Shown: positions 1-5,926 of the stretch, one piece after another
Layout: the number at the start of each line of letters is the position of its first letter
Position numbering within the stretch: position 1 is the first letter of the stretch
Assembly (NCBI GenBank): GCA_937877125.1
Contig: CALEFQ010000111.1
Span: 1 to 6,511 of the forward strand
Length of the DNA stretch: 6,511 nucleotides
Reading direction: 5' to 3'
DNA from: an uncultured bacterium
GTDB lineage: Bacteria; Patescibacteriota; CALEFQ01
Position numbers and translations under genes: made by a program
Notes under the pieces: generated by a model
Seen by the model: only the letters and a program-made list of their open reading frames with translations
The model's database searches: none
What the model was told of the DNA's origin: nothing

Positions 1-942
<942 letters not shown>

Positions 943-1227
943 AATCGAAGCAAATTTTTGACCTAAGACATTTATAGTCCCAGGTCCTTTGACCGAGCGG
1001 CCAAAGGAAATTCGCTCGTTTTAAGTCGGCACTTAGTGCAGGACTGAACTTGCGCCAGTATGCTGACTTGTTATTCAAGAGAATAAATAGGCTCTTGGAT
1101 ATATCCTAATGTCTTGGCCCGAAGGCTAGAACATTAGGGTTGGGATAGTCTTGGTAAAACCAAAACTATTAATTAATTGACGTCCCGCTCAATCACCTAA
1201 CTAAAATGATCAAGCTGGTTATTCAAT

Positions 1228-1238
1228 TGTGAAAGTTC
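1228..1238 (-). promoter_or_regulatory. boxA-like antitermination sequence in rRNA leader
   Basis: The minus strand reads GAACTTTCACA followed by ATTGAATAA. Against the E. coli rrn boxA core GCTCTTTAACA it matches 8 of 11 positions, and the following bases also resemble the E. coli and Gram-positive leaders. boxA recruits NusB/NusE to keep polymerase going through rRNA. It lies after the terminator-like hairpin and before 16S. The match could be chance in AT-rich DNA. Confidence 0.4.
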
Positions 1239-1373
1239 TTGGCGTCCCATAAGCATCCGTTACATTCATTCAATGATTCTGGAGATGGGACAGCAAGAGC
1301 CTTCAAATTTTTCAGGCTGGAGCTTTCAAATTGTCTAAGGTCTATGGTCTTTAGTCTATAGACAACAACGAGC

Positions 1374-1400
1374 AAAAAAAAGCAGACCTGATATTTCAGG
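1374..1400 (-). terminator. Terminator-like hairpin with T8 inside the rRNA leader
   Basis: On the minus strand CCTGA-AATA-TCAGG (1387-1400) is followed by TCTGC and eight T residues (1374-1381). Flanking AGC and GCT can extend the stem across a small internal loop. Polymerase from the promoter at 1569-1597 would meet it about 190 nt after starting. It could end a short RNA, be an attenuator overcome by antitermination, or be inactive, since the core stem is only 5 bp. Confidence 0.4.
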
Positions 1401-1568
1401 AGCTTATGTTTCACCCGAGATAAATTTATGAGGGTTCTACGGCTCAGCCACGAGCGCGCAGATCGTAAATTAGGAAAAGGTCGTTGCTCTTAGATAGAGT
1501 ATCCTCGCGCCTGTTCTAGGGTCAGGGCGGAGACTTTTATAAGAGAGAAAAACTAATCAGTACTGCTG

Positions 1569-1597
1569 ATACTACACTAATCGTAAAATGATGTCAA
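1569..1597 (-). promoter_or_regulatory. Probable rRNA operon promoter
   Basis: A perfect -35 box TTGACA (minus strand, 1592-1597) is followed after exactly 17 bases by TAGTAT (1569-1574), a 4 of 6 match to the -10 consensus. It lies about 40 bp past the trmD stop codon and faces 16S, so rRNA transcription need not depend on readthrough from trmD. I found no comparable promoter closer to 16S. Confidence 0.75.
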
Positions 1598-1637
1598 GAG
1601 AAAGCCGGTACACAGGTTATAAACAATCCAATTGGCT

Positions 1638-2339
1638 TTATTTAGCCATTTTTGAGCGCCAGTCGGCGATTTTTCCGTGATGGCCGGTTTTCAGGATTTC
1701 CGGGATTGACCAGCCTTGAAAAATTTCCGGCTTAGTATATTGCGGATACTCCCGACTTCGCTCCTCGCCCTTCGACGAGCTCAGGACTCGGGGTTTTGTC
1801 GGACCGGCTACTTGGCTGGCGGTATTGTAGGATTCTTCTTTTAGCGATTCTTCGTTTCCGAGCACGCCGGGAATTAGCCTGGACACCGCGTCGACGACCG
1901 TCATGGCGGGCAATTCCCCTCCGCTTAAGACGTACGGCCCGACCGATATTTCTTCGTCGCATAAATTATCGGCAACTCGCTGATCCACGCCCTCGTAACG
2001 TCCGGCAATCAGGACCAAGTGATCCAATTTTTTATATGATTCCGCCATGGCTTGATTGAAATTTTTCCCGCGTGCCGAGAGCAACGCAATTCTGCGATTG
2101 GGCAGTTGATCCAGTTTTTCTTGCTTAATGGTGTTATAGATCGGTTCCACTTTCATAACCATTCCCGCTCCCCCGCCATAGGGGGTATCGTCAACTTTAC
2201 GGTGTTTATCGGCGGTATATTTTCTGATATCGTAAATTTTTACTGAGATTTTATTTTCCTTTTGTGCCCGCGCCAAAATCGACTCTTTAAAATAAGAATC
2301 AAACATGGCGGGGAAAATGGTGAGGATATGAAAAGTCAT
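1638..2339 (-). CDS. trmD: tRNA (guanine-N1)-methyltransferase TrmD with linker insertion
   Basis: TrmD transfers a methyl group from SAM to G37 of tRNAs that have G36, which prevents +1 frameshifting. The 233-residue product shows the SPOUT knot motifs: DDTPYGGGAGM (50-60), AGRYEG (112-117) and SVGPYVLSGGELPA (132-145). Arg154 is in the catalytic position and EYPQYTKP (197-204) opens the C-terminal domain. Residue 169, the catalytic Asp of E. coli TrmD, aligns with Glu here. Between ESY and EYPQY lie 25 residues where E. coli has 5, an insertion of about 20 in the flexible linker that coincides with a palindromic repeat. The C-terminus stops soon after the HGKIADWR segment, shorter than in E. 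coli. The ATG start matches the family start. No Shine-Dalgarno is visible. It is probably the last gene of the mscL-CYTH-trmD unit. Confidence 0.96.
   Translation of the reverse strand: MTFHILTIFPAMFDSYFKESILARAQKENKISVKIYDIRKYTADKHRKVDDTPYGGGAGMVMKVEPIYNTIKQEKLDQLPNRRIALLSARGKNFNQAMAESYKKLDHLVLIAGRYEGVDQRVADNLCDEEISVGPYVLSGGELPAMTVVDAVSRLIPGVLGNEESLKEESYNTASQVAGPTKPRVLSSSKGEERSREYPQYTKPEIFQGWSIPEILKTGHHGKIADWRSKMAK
1752..1802. repeat. Palindromic repeat, copy A, inside trmD
   Basis: Outer arms CCGAC (1752-1756) and GTCGG (1798-1802) bracket a core CCCTTCGACGAGCTCAGGA at 1768-1786. The core follows the skeleton CC-Y-TCG-loop-CTC-R-GG shared with the copies near 3519-3577 and 4240-4259. In the trmD frame it encodes part of the extra linker. 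In another minus frame the same bases read PSPELVEG. The position matches the extra residues in TrmD, so I infer an in-frame insertion. Confidence 0.6.
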
Positions 2340-2362
2340 AATTCAAAATAAATAATGCAAAA

Positions 2363-2959
2363 TTAGTATTTCAATAGTTGCCGGGAGAGTTTGCGGTAAT
2401 CAGCCGGTTTATTATGAAAACGCCAATCGACGTGCTGGGTTAAGCGGTGGCAAAGGCGGTAGAATTGCTGACCAGATAGGAATGGCGGTAGGTTCAGCTT
2501 CCGGGCCAGGGTGCAGAGCTCTGTTTTGTCATAATCTTGTTTGGCAGAGGTAGTTTGCTTTTCTACTTCCAGATAAGCAATCTTACCGGCGCGAGCCAGG
2601 GTGACCATAATTCCAGGACGGAAGCTGAAATCGTAGGACTCGCGTTCGCCGACCTTCATCTCGAAATCGAGTTCAGCAAAGATTCTGGTTAGACCGAGAA
2701 ATTGGTCGGGAGAGATTTTCTGGGTTACCTCGGTGCGATTATGAGCGTGCCAATCCCCTTTTTTCATTACTACTTCCGTTCTTTGTTTAGTAGTTCGAAT
2801 GCGAATATCAATTTTATGGTGGCCGATTTTACCGAAGCACATGACTGACAGGCGTTTGGTATGCTTCAAAAACTTTCCATGAAGCCGGAGATGGTCTAGT
2901 GTTTTAGCAAATTGGCGAGACGGGATCTCGCAGCGGAGTTCAAGTTCAATCGGAGGCAT
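2363..2959 (-). CDS. CYTH-domain protein (triphosphate tunnel metalloenzyme superfamily)
   Basis: The 198-residue product has the spaced charged motifs of the CYTH fold: E5-x-E7-x-R9 near the N-terminus, R53-x-R55, then K66/K67 on the next strand, R106 with Y109 (ERESYDF), and E121-x-E123 (YLEVEK). In this superfamily these residues line a beta-barrel tunnel that binds a triphosphate and divalent metal. Members include class IV adenylate cyclase, thiamine triphosphatase and inorganic triphosphatase; the substrate cannot be told from sequence alone. The classic ExExK appears as ExExR. No signal peptide or membrane segment is seen, so it is probably cytosolic. It starts 37 nt after the mscL stop codon and ends 23 nt before trmD, so it is probably cotranscribed with both. 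The ATG start puts the first motif at residue 5, as usual for the family. No Shine-Dalgarno is visible. Confidence 0.75.
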   Translation of the reverse strand: MPPIELELRCEIPSRQFAKTLDHLRLHGKFLKHTKRLSVMCFGKIGHHKIDIRIRTTKQRTEVVMKKGDWHAHNRTEVTQKISPDQFLGLTRIFAELDFEMKVGERESYDFSFRPGIMVTLARAGKIAYLEVEKQTTSAKQDYDKTELCTLARKLNLPPFLSGQQFYRLCHRLTQHVDWRFHNKPADYRKLSRQLLKY

Positions 2960-2996
2960 AGGAAATAATTAACAAGTAACAGATAACAAAATCGAG

Positions 2997-3374
2997 CTAA
3001 CGACTAGTTTTCTTTAGTTCGTCGCGAATTTCGGTGAGCAATTTCTGGTCAGTAGTTAGTTTGGCAGCATCTTCTTTCTTGGGTGTGATTCGGTTAGCCA
3101 TTTTTACGATGATAAAGATTACTAAGGCGATAATCAGGAAATTGATCAGTGCCTGCAGGAAACTTCCATACTTGATGGCTACTCCGGGCATAATCACCCA
3201 TTGTAAATCAGAGAAATTAATGCCTTGTAGCAGGGCCCCGATTGGGGGCATGATGATGTCATTGACCAGCGAAGTGACAATTGCCCCCATCGCTAGACCG
3301 ATGATGACTCCGACCGCCATGTCGAGGACATTGCCTTTCATAATGAAAGACTTGAATTCATCGATGAATTTCAT
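2997..3374 (-). CDS. mscL: Large-conductance mechanosensitive channel MscL
   Basis: MscL forms a homopentameric inner-membrane pore that opens under membrane tension and vents solutes during hypo-osmotic shock. The 125-residue product has an N-terminal amphipathic segment ([10 protein letters not shown]), the pore helix TM1 with [13 protein letters not shown] and NDIIMPPIG (about 15-45), a periplasmic loop, TM2 (about 70-92), and a charged C-terminal helix ([16 protein letters not shown]) that fits the cytoplasmic bundle. The family's RGN at the start of TM1 is KGN here. I chose the ATG at 3374 because [15 protein letters not shown] aligns end to end with the E. coli N-terminus (MSIIKEFREFAMRGN); a TTG at 3392 would add six residues. 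It has its own likely promoter and probably heads a unit with the CYTH gene and trmD. Confidence 0.95.
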   Translation of the reverse strand: MKFIDEFKSFIMKGNVLDMAVGVIIGLAMGAIVTSLVNDIIMPPIGALLQGINFSDLQWVIMPGVAIKYGSFLQALINFLIIALVIFIIVKMANRITPKKEDAAKLTTDQKLLTEIRDELKKTSR

Positions 3375-3407
3375 AGGTTTATTATTAGTCAAATTATCTT
3401 TACTTTA

Positions 3408-3436
3408 ATTATATCCTTTTAAATGTAAAGCAACAA
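3408..3436 (-). promoter_or_regulatory. Probable mscL promoter
   Basis: The minus strand has TTGTTG (3431-3436), a 17-base spacer, and a perfect TATAAT (3408-3413). The start of transcription would fall near 3401, giving a leader of about 27 nt to the ATG at 3374 and only about 9 nt to the alternative TTG at 3392, which favours the ATG. The -35 box is weak (3 of 6). Confidence 0.6.
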
Positions 3437-3440
3437 ATTT

Positions 3441-3510
3441 TAAGTCAAAAGTCAAAAACCAAAAGTCAAAAATACGATCAGTAAACTTTTTACTTTTGAC
3501 ATTTGACTTA
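3441..3510. repeat. AT-rich inverted repeat between khpA and mscL
   Basis: Arms 3441-3457 (TAAGTCAAAAGTCAAAA) and 3494-3510 are complementary over 17 bases with one mismatch, and the AAAAGTCAAAAA word recurs inside. The arrangement mirrors the AT-rich inverted repeat after smc (4703-4811) with different words. It lies just upstream of the mscL promoter and downstream of khpA, so it may help end the khpA transcript. That role is inferred. Confidence 0.6.
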
Positions 3511-3518
3511 GTTCTAAA

Positions 3519-3577
3519 CCAAAACCCCCTCCTTCGACTCCCCCGCTGTTGGCGGGGTCGCTCAGGATGGGGTTTGG
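3519..3577. repeat. Palindromic repeat, copy B, with a long hairpin
   Basis: CCAAAACCCC and GGGGTTTGG form the outer stem (one bulge), TCCT pairs with AGGA, and CCCCGC pairs with GCGGGG around a TGTTG loop. The inner part keeps the TTCG ... CTCA skeleton with tandem mismatches found in the trmD and rpsP copies; here the loop has gained an extra GC-rich hairpin. It begins about 24 nt past the khpA stop codon and could work as its terminator, although no clean T-run follows the stem. Confidence 0.6.
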
Positions 3578-3600
3578 AGTATAGTGTGATATTTCTCTAT

Positions 3601-3936
3601 TTAGATATTGAGATCATCCACTACTTCCGAAGCATTCTTGGAAGATTTCTCACCGCGCGGGGCTTTCGGAACATGGGTGGATCCTTCCGGTTCGTGAATC
3701 TTCAGATTCACACGAGCGTTGTTTTTGGCGCCGATAACGCGAAGCAAAGTCCGGATGGACTTGGCGGTGGCGCCGGAACGACCGATGACTTGACCCATGT
3801 CTTCAGGGTGCACGTGGAGCGTGATCAGCACGCCCATTTCATCGATCTTGCGTTCGGTTTTGACATCGTCAGGGTGATCAACAATGCTCTTGACCACGTA
3901 CTCGACGAATTCTTGGTCGTGTTCTAGCTTGGCCAT
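3601..3936 (-). CDS. khpA: KH-domain RNA-binding protein KhpA
   Basis: KhpA is a small single-KH-domain RNA-binding protein. In Gram-positive bacteria it pairs with KhpB/Jag and affects cell size and division, and its gene usually follows rpsP, as it does here. The 111-residue product has the family N-terminus (FVEYVVKSIVDHPDDV), then HPEDMGQVIGRSGATAKSIRTLLR, with the GxxG loop GRSG at 52-55 that contacts RNA. The domain ends near residue 82. Residues 83-111 are a hydrophilic, probably disordered tail that ordinary KhpA proteins of about 75-80 residues lack. The start is ATG; no Shine-Dalgarno is visible. It is separated from rpsP by a terminator and has its own promoter, so it is likely regulated apart from rpsP. 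Confidence 0.93.
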   Translation of the reverse strand: MAKLEHDQEFVEYVVKSIVDHPDDVKTERKIDEMGVLITLHVHPEDMGQVIGRSGATAKSIRTLLRVIGAKNNARVNLKIHEPEGSTHVPKAPRGEKSSKNASEVVDDLNI

Positions 3937-3960
3937 TTCGGTAAATATTACGGATAAATC

Positions 3961-4006
3961 AGGTTGTGGGCCTTTCCCTGACCATAAAAAGGGAGAAGGA
4001 CAACTT
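3961..4006 (-). promoter_or_regulatory. Stem-loop at the 5' end of the khpA transcript
   Basis: Minus-strand AAGTTGT (4000-4006) pairs with the bases at 3961-3967 (7 bp, one G-U). Inside, CCTTCTCCCT (3990-3999) pairs with the bases at 3971-3979 with one bulge. The inferred transcription start is near 4006, so the mRNA would begin with this hairpin, followed by about 24 unpaired bases before the ATG. It could protect the 5' end or be a site for translational control, perhaps by KhpA itself; this is inference. Confidence 0.45.
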
Positions 4007-4012
4007 GATAAA

Positions 4013-4040
4013 AGTATAGCAAAAATACTAGATTTGTCAA
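4013..4040 (-). promoter_or_regulatory. Probable khpA promoter
   Basis: The minus strand carries a perfect TTGACA (4035-4040), a 16-base spacer and TATACT (4013-4018, 5 of 6). It lies between the rpsP terminator and khpA and gives a leader of about 70 nt. With the rpsP promoter it is the best match to the sigma70 consensus in the protein-gene part of the window. Confidence 0.75.
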
Positions 4041-4125
4041 ACCAAATAAATATCGGTTGGCTACCAGGAGGCTCGGGCTGCTAAATAATGACCGATTGGT
4101 ATCACTCAGAGCGATTTTCTTAAAT

Positions 4126-4150
4126 AAAAAGGGCGGCCGATCGGCCGCCC
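4126..4150 (-). terminator. Intrinsic terminator of rpsP
   Basis: A perfect 20-base palindrome, GGGCGGCCGATCGGCCGCCC (4131-4150), starts 8 bases beyond the rpsP stop codon. On the minus strand it is followed by TTTTTATTT. A GC-only 8-bp stem with a GATC loop and a T-tract is a standard rho-independent terminator. The T-run is only on the minus-strand side, which fixes the direction. Confidence 0.9.
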
Positions 4151-4158
4151 GGAGGTAT

Positions 4159-4611
4159 CTATTTTTTGGTTGCTGGTTTGGGTGCTTCCTTCGGAGTTCC
4201 TTCTTTTTTGACCTCCGCCGGTTTGGCTTCGGCTTTCGGCCCCTCGGCTTGGCTCGGGGCGGGTGCTGATTTAGCGGCTTTGGCCTTTTCGGCCGCGGCG
4301 GCTTTGTCTTTTTCGATTTGGGCTTTGCTTTTCTTGGGATTCGTGGGGGTATATTTGACACGGTCTACCTTTTTGACCAAGCCTTGTTTGACCAGCAGGT
4401 CACGGGCGGTGTCACTGCACCCGACGCCCTTTGACAGCCAATATTTAATCCGGGCTTCGTTAATTTTAAGAGCGGCGGGTTCGGTATTGGGATCAAAACT
4501 TCCTAAAATTTCCAAAGCTTTGGCCTTGGGTGATTTAGTATGGTCAGAAACAATGACCCGGAAAGTGGCGTAGTTCTTCTTGCCGACGCGGGCGAGACGA
4601 ATCTTTAACAT
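4159..4611 (-). CDS. rpsP: 30S ribosomal protein bS16 with long basic tail
   Basis: bS16 is an early-assembly protein of the 30S body that contacts 16S rRNA. Residues 1 to about 88 are a full bS16 domain: MLKIRLARVGKKNYATFRVIV, then KALEILGSFDPN, then IKYWLSKGVGCSDTARDLL, against the usual YWL-GA-PSDTV-LL pattern. Residues 89-150 are an added low-complexity tail rich in Lys, Ala, Pro and Glu, making the protein 150 residues instead of about 80-90. The tail includes PSQAEG (119-124), encoded by a palindromic repeat copy. Such a tail may bind rRNA or be disordered. The gene has its own promoter 37 bp upstream and a strong terminator, so it is probably monocistronic. The ATG start matches the family; no Shine-Dalgarno is visible. 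Confidence 0.96.
   Translation of the reverse strand: MLKIRLARVGKKNYATFRVIVSDHTKSPKAKALEILGSFDPNTEPAALKINEARIKYWLSKGVGCSDTARDLLVKQGLVKKVDRVKYTPTNPKKSKAQIEKDKAAAAEKAKAAKSAPAPSQAEGPKAEAKPAEVKKEGTPKEAPKPATKK
4240..4259. repeat. Palindromic repeat, copy C, inside the rpsP tail
   Basis: CCCCTCGGCTTGGCTCGGGG follows the same skeleton as the other copies: CC, a Y-R pair, TCG, a short loop, CTC, then GG. Here the Y-R pair is C-G where copies A and B have T-A, so pairing is kept despite the change. In the rpsP frame it encodes PSQAEG. This is the shortest and least certain of the three copies. Confidence 0.45.
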
Positions 4612-4647
4612 AGGGATATCGAGCGTGTTTAGTGGTTAACTTTGGTT

Positions 4648-4676
4648 ATCTTAATGGGAAAGTGACGAGATGTCAA
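4648..4676 (-). promoter_or_regulatory. Probable rpsP promoter
   Basis: A perfect TTGACA (4671-4676 on the minus strand) is followed after 17 bases by TAAGAT (4648-4653, 4 of 6). Transcription would start near 4641, about 30 nt before the rpsP ATG. The box lies downstream of the smc inverted repeat, so rpsP is probably independent of smc transcription. Confidence 0.7.
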
Positions 4677-4702
4677 GGGAGTAAATTTAAAGCTCAAAAA
4701 AT

Positions 4703-4811
4703 AAAATTCAAAATAAATTTAAAGGCAAAAATTTAAAGCTAGTCGCATGAGGGTTTTTGAATCTTAAGCTTTAAATTTCTTTTATATTTTAAGCTTTTGA
4801 TTTTGAATTTT
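4703..4811 (-). terminator. Nested AT-rich inverted repeat after smc, probable terminator
   Basis: Two sets of perfect 12-base arms are nested: AAAATTCAAAAT (4703-4714) with its complement at 4800-4811, and AAATTTAAAGCT (4729-4740) with its complement at 4767-4778. The outer arm touches the smc stop codon. On the minus strand the structure is followed by ATTTTTT, so it may end smc transcription, although the stems are nearly all A-T. Similar words occur in the spacer before trmD (2340-2358). Confidence 0.5.
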
Positions 4812-5926
4812 TACTGAGCTATTTCCTCCGCTTTTTCCAGTTTGATCGACAAAATCTTGGAGACGCCGTTGCGTTCCATGGTCACGCCATAAAGGATGCC
4901 CGCCTGGCGCATAGTTTCTCGGTTGTGAGTGATAACGATAAATTGGGTTTGGTGCGCCAGCTGTCCGAGAATTTTGGCGTAGCGGCGGGAATTAGCTTCG
5001 TCCAGCGCGGCGTCAACTTCATCCAAGACCACAAACGGGGAAGGATTATTGGTGATAATAGCCATCAGGAGGGCGATGGAGGTCATCGTCTTTTCCCCGC
5101 CAGAGAGCATATTGATATTTTTCATTTTTTTGCCCGGTGGGACGGCGGAAATTTCAATGCTTTCCACCAGCTGTTCCTTGGTTTTGGCTTCATCATCCTC
5201 GTCTTTGATTTCTTGCATGTGCCGAACCAGCGACAATTTGGCTTCTCCCCCGCCGAACAAAATTTGGAAATACCTGGCGAATTCGCGATTGATTTTTTCG
5301 AAAGACAGTTCGAATTCTTTTTTAATTTTCAGGTCCAGCTCTTTGATAATTTCTTTCAACTTTTCGGCTGCTTCGCGCAAATCGGTCGACTGGGTGTCGA
5401 GGAAGCTGACCCGCTTATCCAGATGCTGATGCTCTTCGATGACCGAGGGGTCGATCTGTCCGATAATCTCCAGCTGACGTTTATTTTTGTCTATCTTATT
5501 ATGCAGGGAAATTTCCTCATCTTTGGACAGGGTGCGGTGTTTCTTGTCTTCCGCGAGTTTTTTGATGGCGGCGGCTTCCGAGCCTAAATCATTGAGCATC
5601 TCGCGGTCGATATCCTCGCGCCGGGTCTGGTGCTTGGTGCGCTCGATCTGGATTTGGTTTTGCTCCTGGCGTTTCAGGTTAAGTTCGTTTTGCCGATCGC
5701 GGTAGCGTCGTTCCAGGGTGAAAATCCCTGCCCGAGCGGCCTGGTCTTTGACGTTGAAATCTTCCAGCGCTTTCATGGTGGCGGCCACGGCCTTTTCCGC
5801 CGGGTTTAGGTGTCCGACTAGTTCCTTTTCCCGCTGCAGCAGATTGGCCAGATTCTTGCTCAAGCCGGAAGAGGTTTTTTCCGAGGCGGTCATTTTACCG
5901 GCGATAATATCGCGATCCAGCTGCAA
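4811..5926 (-). CDS. smc: SMC chromosome-segregation ATPase, C-terminal fragment (5'-truncated)
   Basis: SMC is the ATPase of the condensin complex with ScpA and ScpB; it compacts and segregates the chromosome. Only the last third is present. Residues 1 to about 205 are a charged coiled coil. Residues 206-371 are the C-terminal head: FGGGEAKL (224-231), the ABC signature LSGGEK (274-279), Walker B FVVLDEVDAALDE (298-310) and the switch His in ITHN (H334). A whole SMC has about 1150-1200 residues; the N-terminal head with Walker A, the first coil and the hinge are absent. The first start-like codon is TTG at 5926, and the next ATG is at 5893. The frame stays open into AT-rich DNA and stops at TAA, 5981-5983. 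Alone it could not hydrolyse ATP, so it is probably a broken gene or cut by an assembly join. The position before rpsP is normal for smc. Confidence 0.9.
   Translation of the reverse strand: MQLDRDIIAGKMTASEKTSSGLSKNLANLLQREKELVGHLNPAEKAVAATMKALEDFNVKDQAARAGIFTLERRYRDRQNELNLKRQEQNQIQIERTKHQTRREDIDREMLNDLGSEAAAIKKLAEDKKHRTLSKDEEISLHNKIDKNKRQLEIIGQIDPSVIEEHQHLDKRVSFLDTQSTDLREAAEKLKEIIKELDLKIKKEFELSFEKINREFARYFQILFGGGEAKLSLVRHMQEIKDEDDEAKTKEQLVESIEISAVPPGKKMKNINMLSGGEKTMTSIALLMAIITNNPSPFVVLDEVDAALDEANSRRYAKILGQLAHQTQFIVITHNRETMRQAGILYGVTMERNGVSKILSIKLEKAEEIAQ

Larger units (their letters stand above)
943..1562 (-). other. Long rRNA operon leader with several stem-loops
   Basis: About 620 nt lie between the inferred transcription start near 1562 and the 16S 5' end, with no convincing gene. 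On the minus strand it holds a terminator-like hairpin (1374-1400), a boxA-like sequence (1228-1238) and four stem-loops. One stem has arms 1145-1154 and 1160-1169 (10 bp including one G-U). One spans 1105-1138, with CCTAATGT paired to ACATTAGG and a UUCG tip. One spans 986-1007, with CCTTTG paired to CAAAGG. One at 960-986 is a 10-bp stem with two G-U pairs, directly before the 16S start, where precursor processing is expected. Between 1401 and 1561 I see nothing further that I recognise. No tRNA-like sequence was found. Confidence 0.6.

Noticed and set aside
1223..1414. 63-residue minus-strand frame with a hydrophobic N-terminal stretch
   Set aside because: It lies in the rRNA leader, spans the terminator-like hairpin and boxA, has no ribosome site and no recognisable family; the hydrophobic run comes from the A/T tract.
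1374..1562. A 6S RNA, SRP RNA, RNase P or tmRNA gene between promoter and T8 hairpin
   Set aside because: I looked for the conserved SRP, RNase P and tmRNA core sequences and saw none. The 5' and 3' ends pair only over about 5 bp, too little to call 6S RNA.
1600..1637. Intrinsic terminator after trmD (AAAGCC with GGCTTT)
   Set aside because: The stem is only 6 bp around a loop of about 27 bases and overlaps the rRNA promoter region; too weak to call.
3441..3510. CRISPR array from the repeated AGTCAAAA words
   Set aside because: The repeats are very short, irregularly spaced and arranged as an inverted pair, with no unique spacers.
3948..4361. 137-residue minus-strand frame, Lys/Arg/Pro rich
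   Set aside because: It is out of frame within the low-complexity rpsP tail and reads through the rpsP terminator and khpA promoter.
4925..5587. 220-residue plus-strand frame
   Set aside because: It is antisense to smc and mirrors its codon pattern; the minus-strand product is clearly SMC.
1638..5926. UGA recoded as Gly, as in Gracilibacteria/Absconditabacteria
   Set aside because: None of the six left genes ends in TGA, which is suggestive, but none needs an in-frame TGA either and conserved glycines use GGN codons. The standard code is enough.
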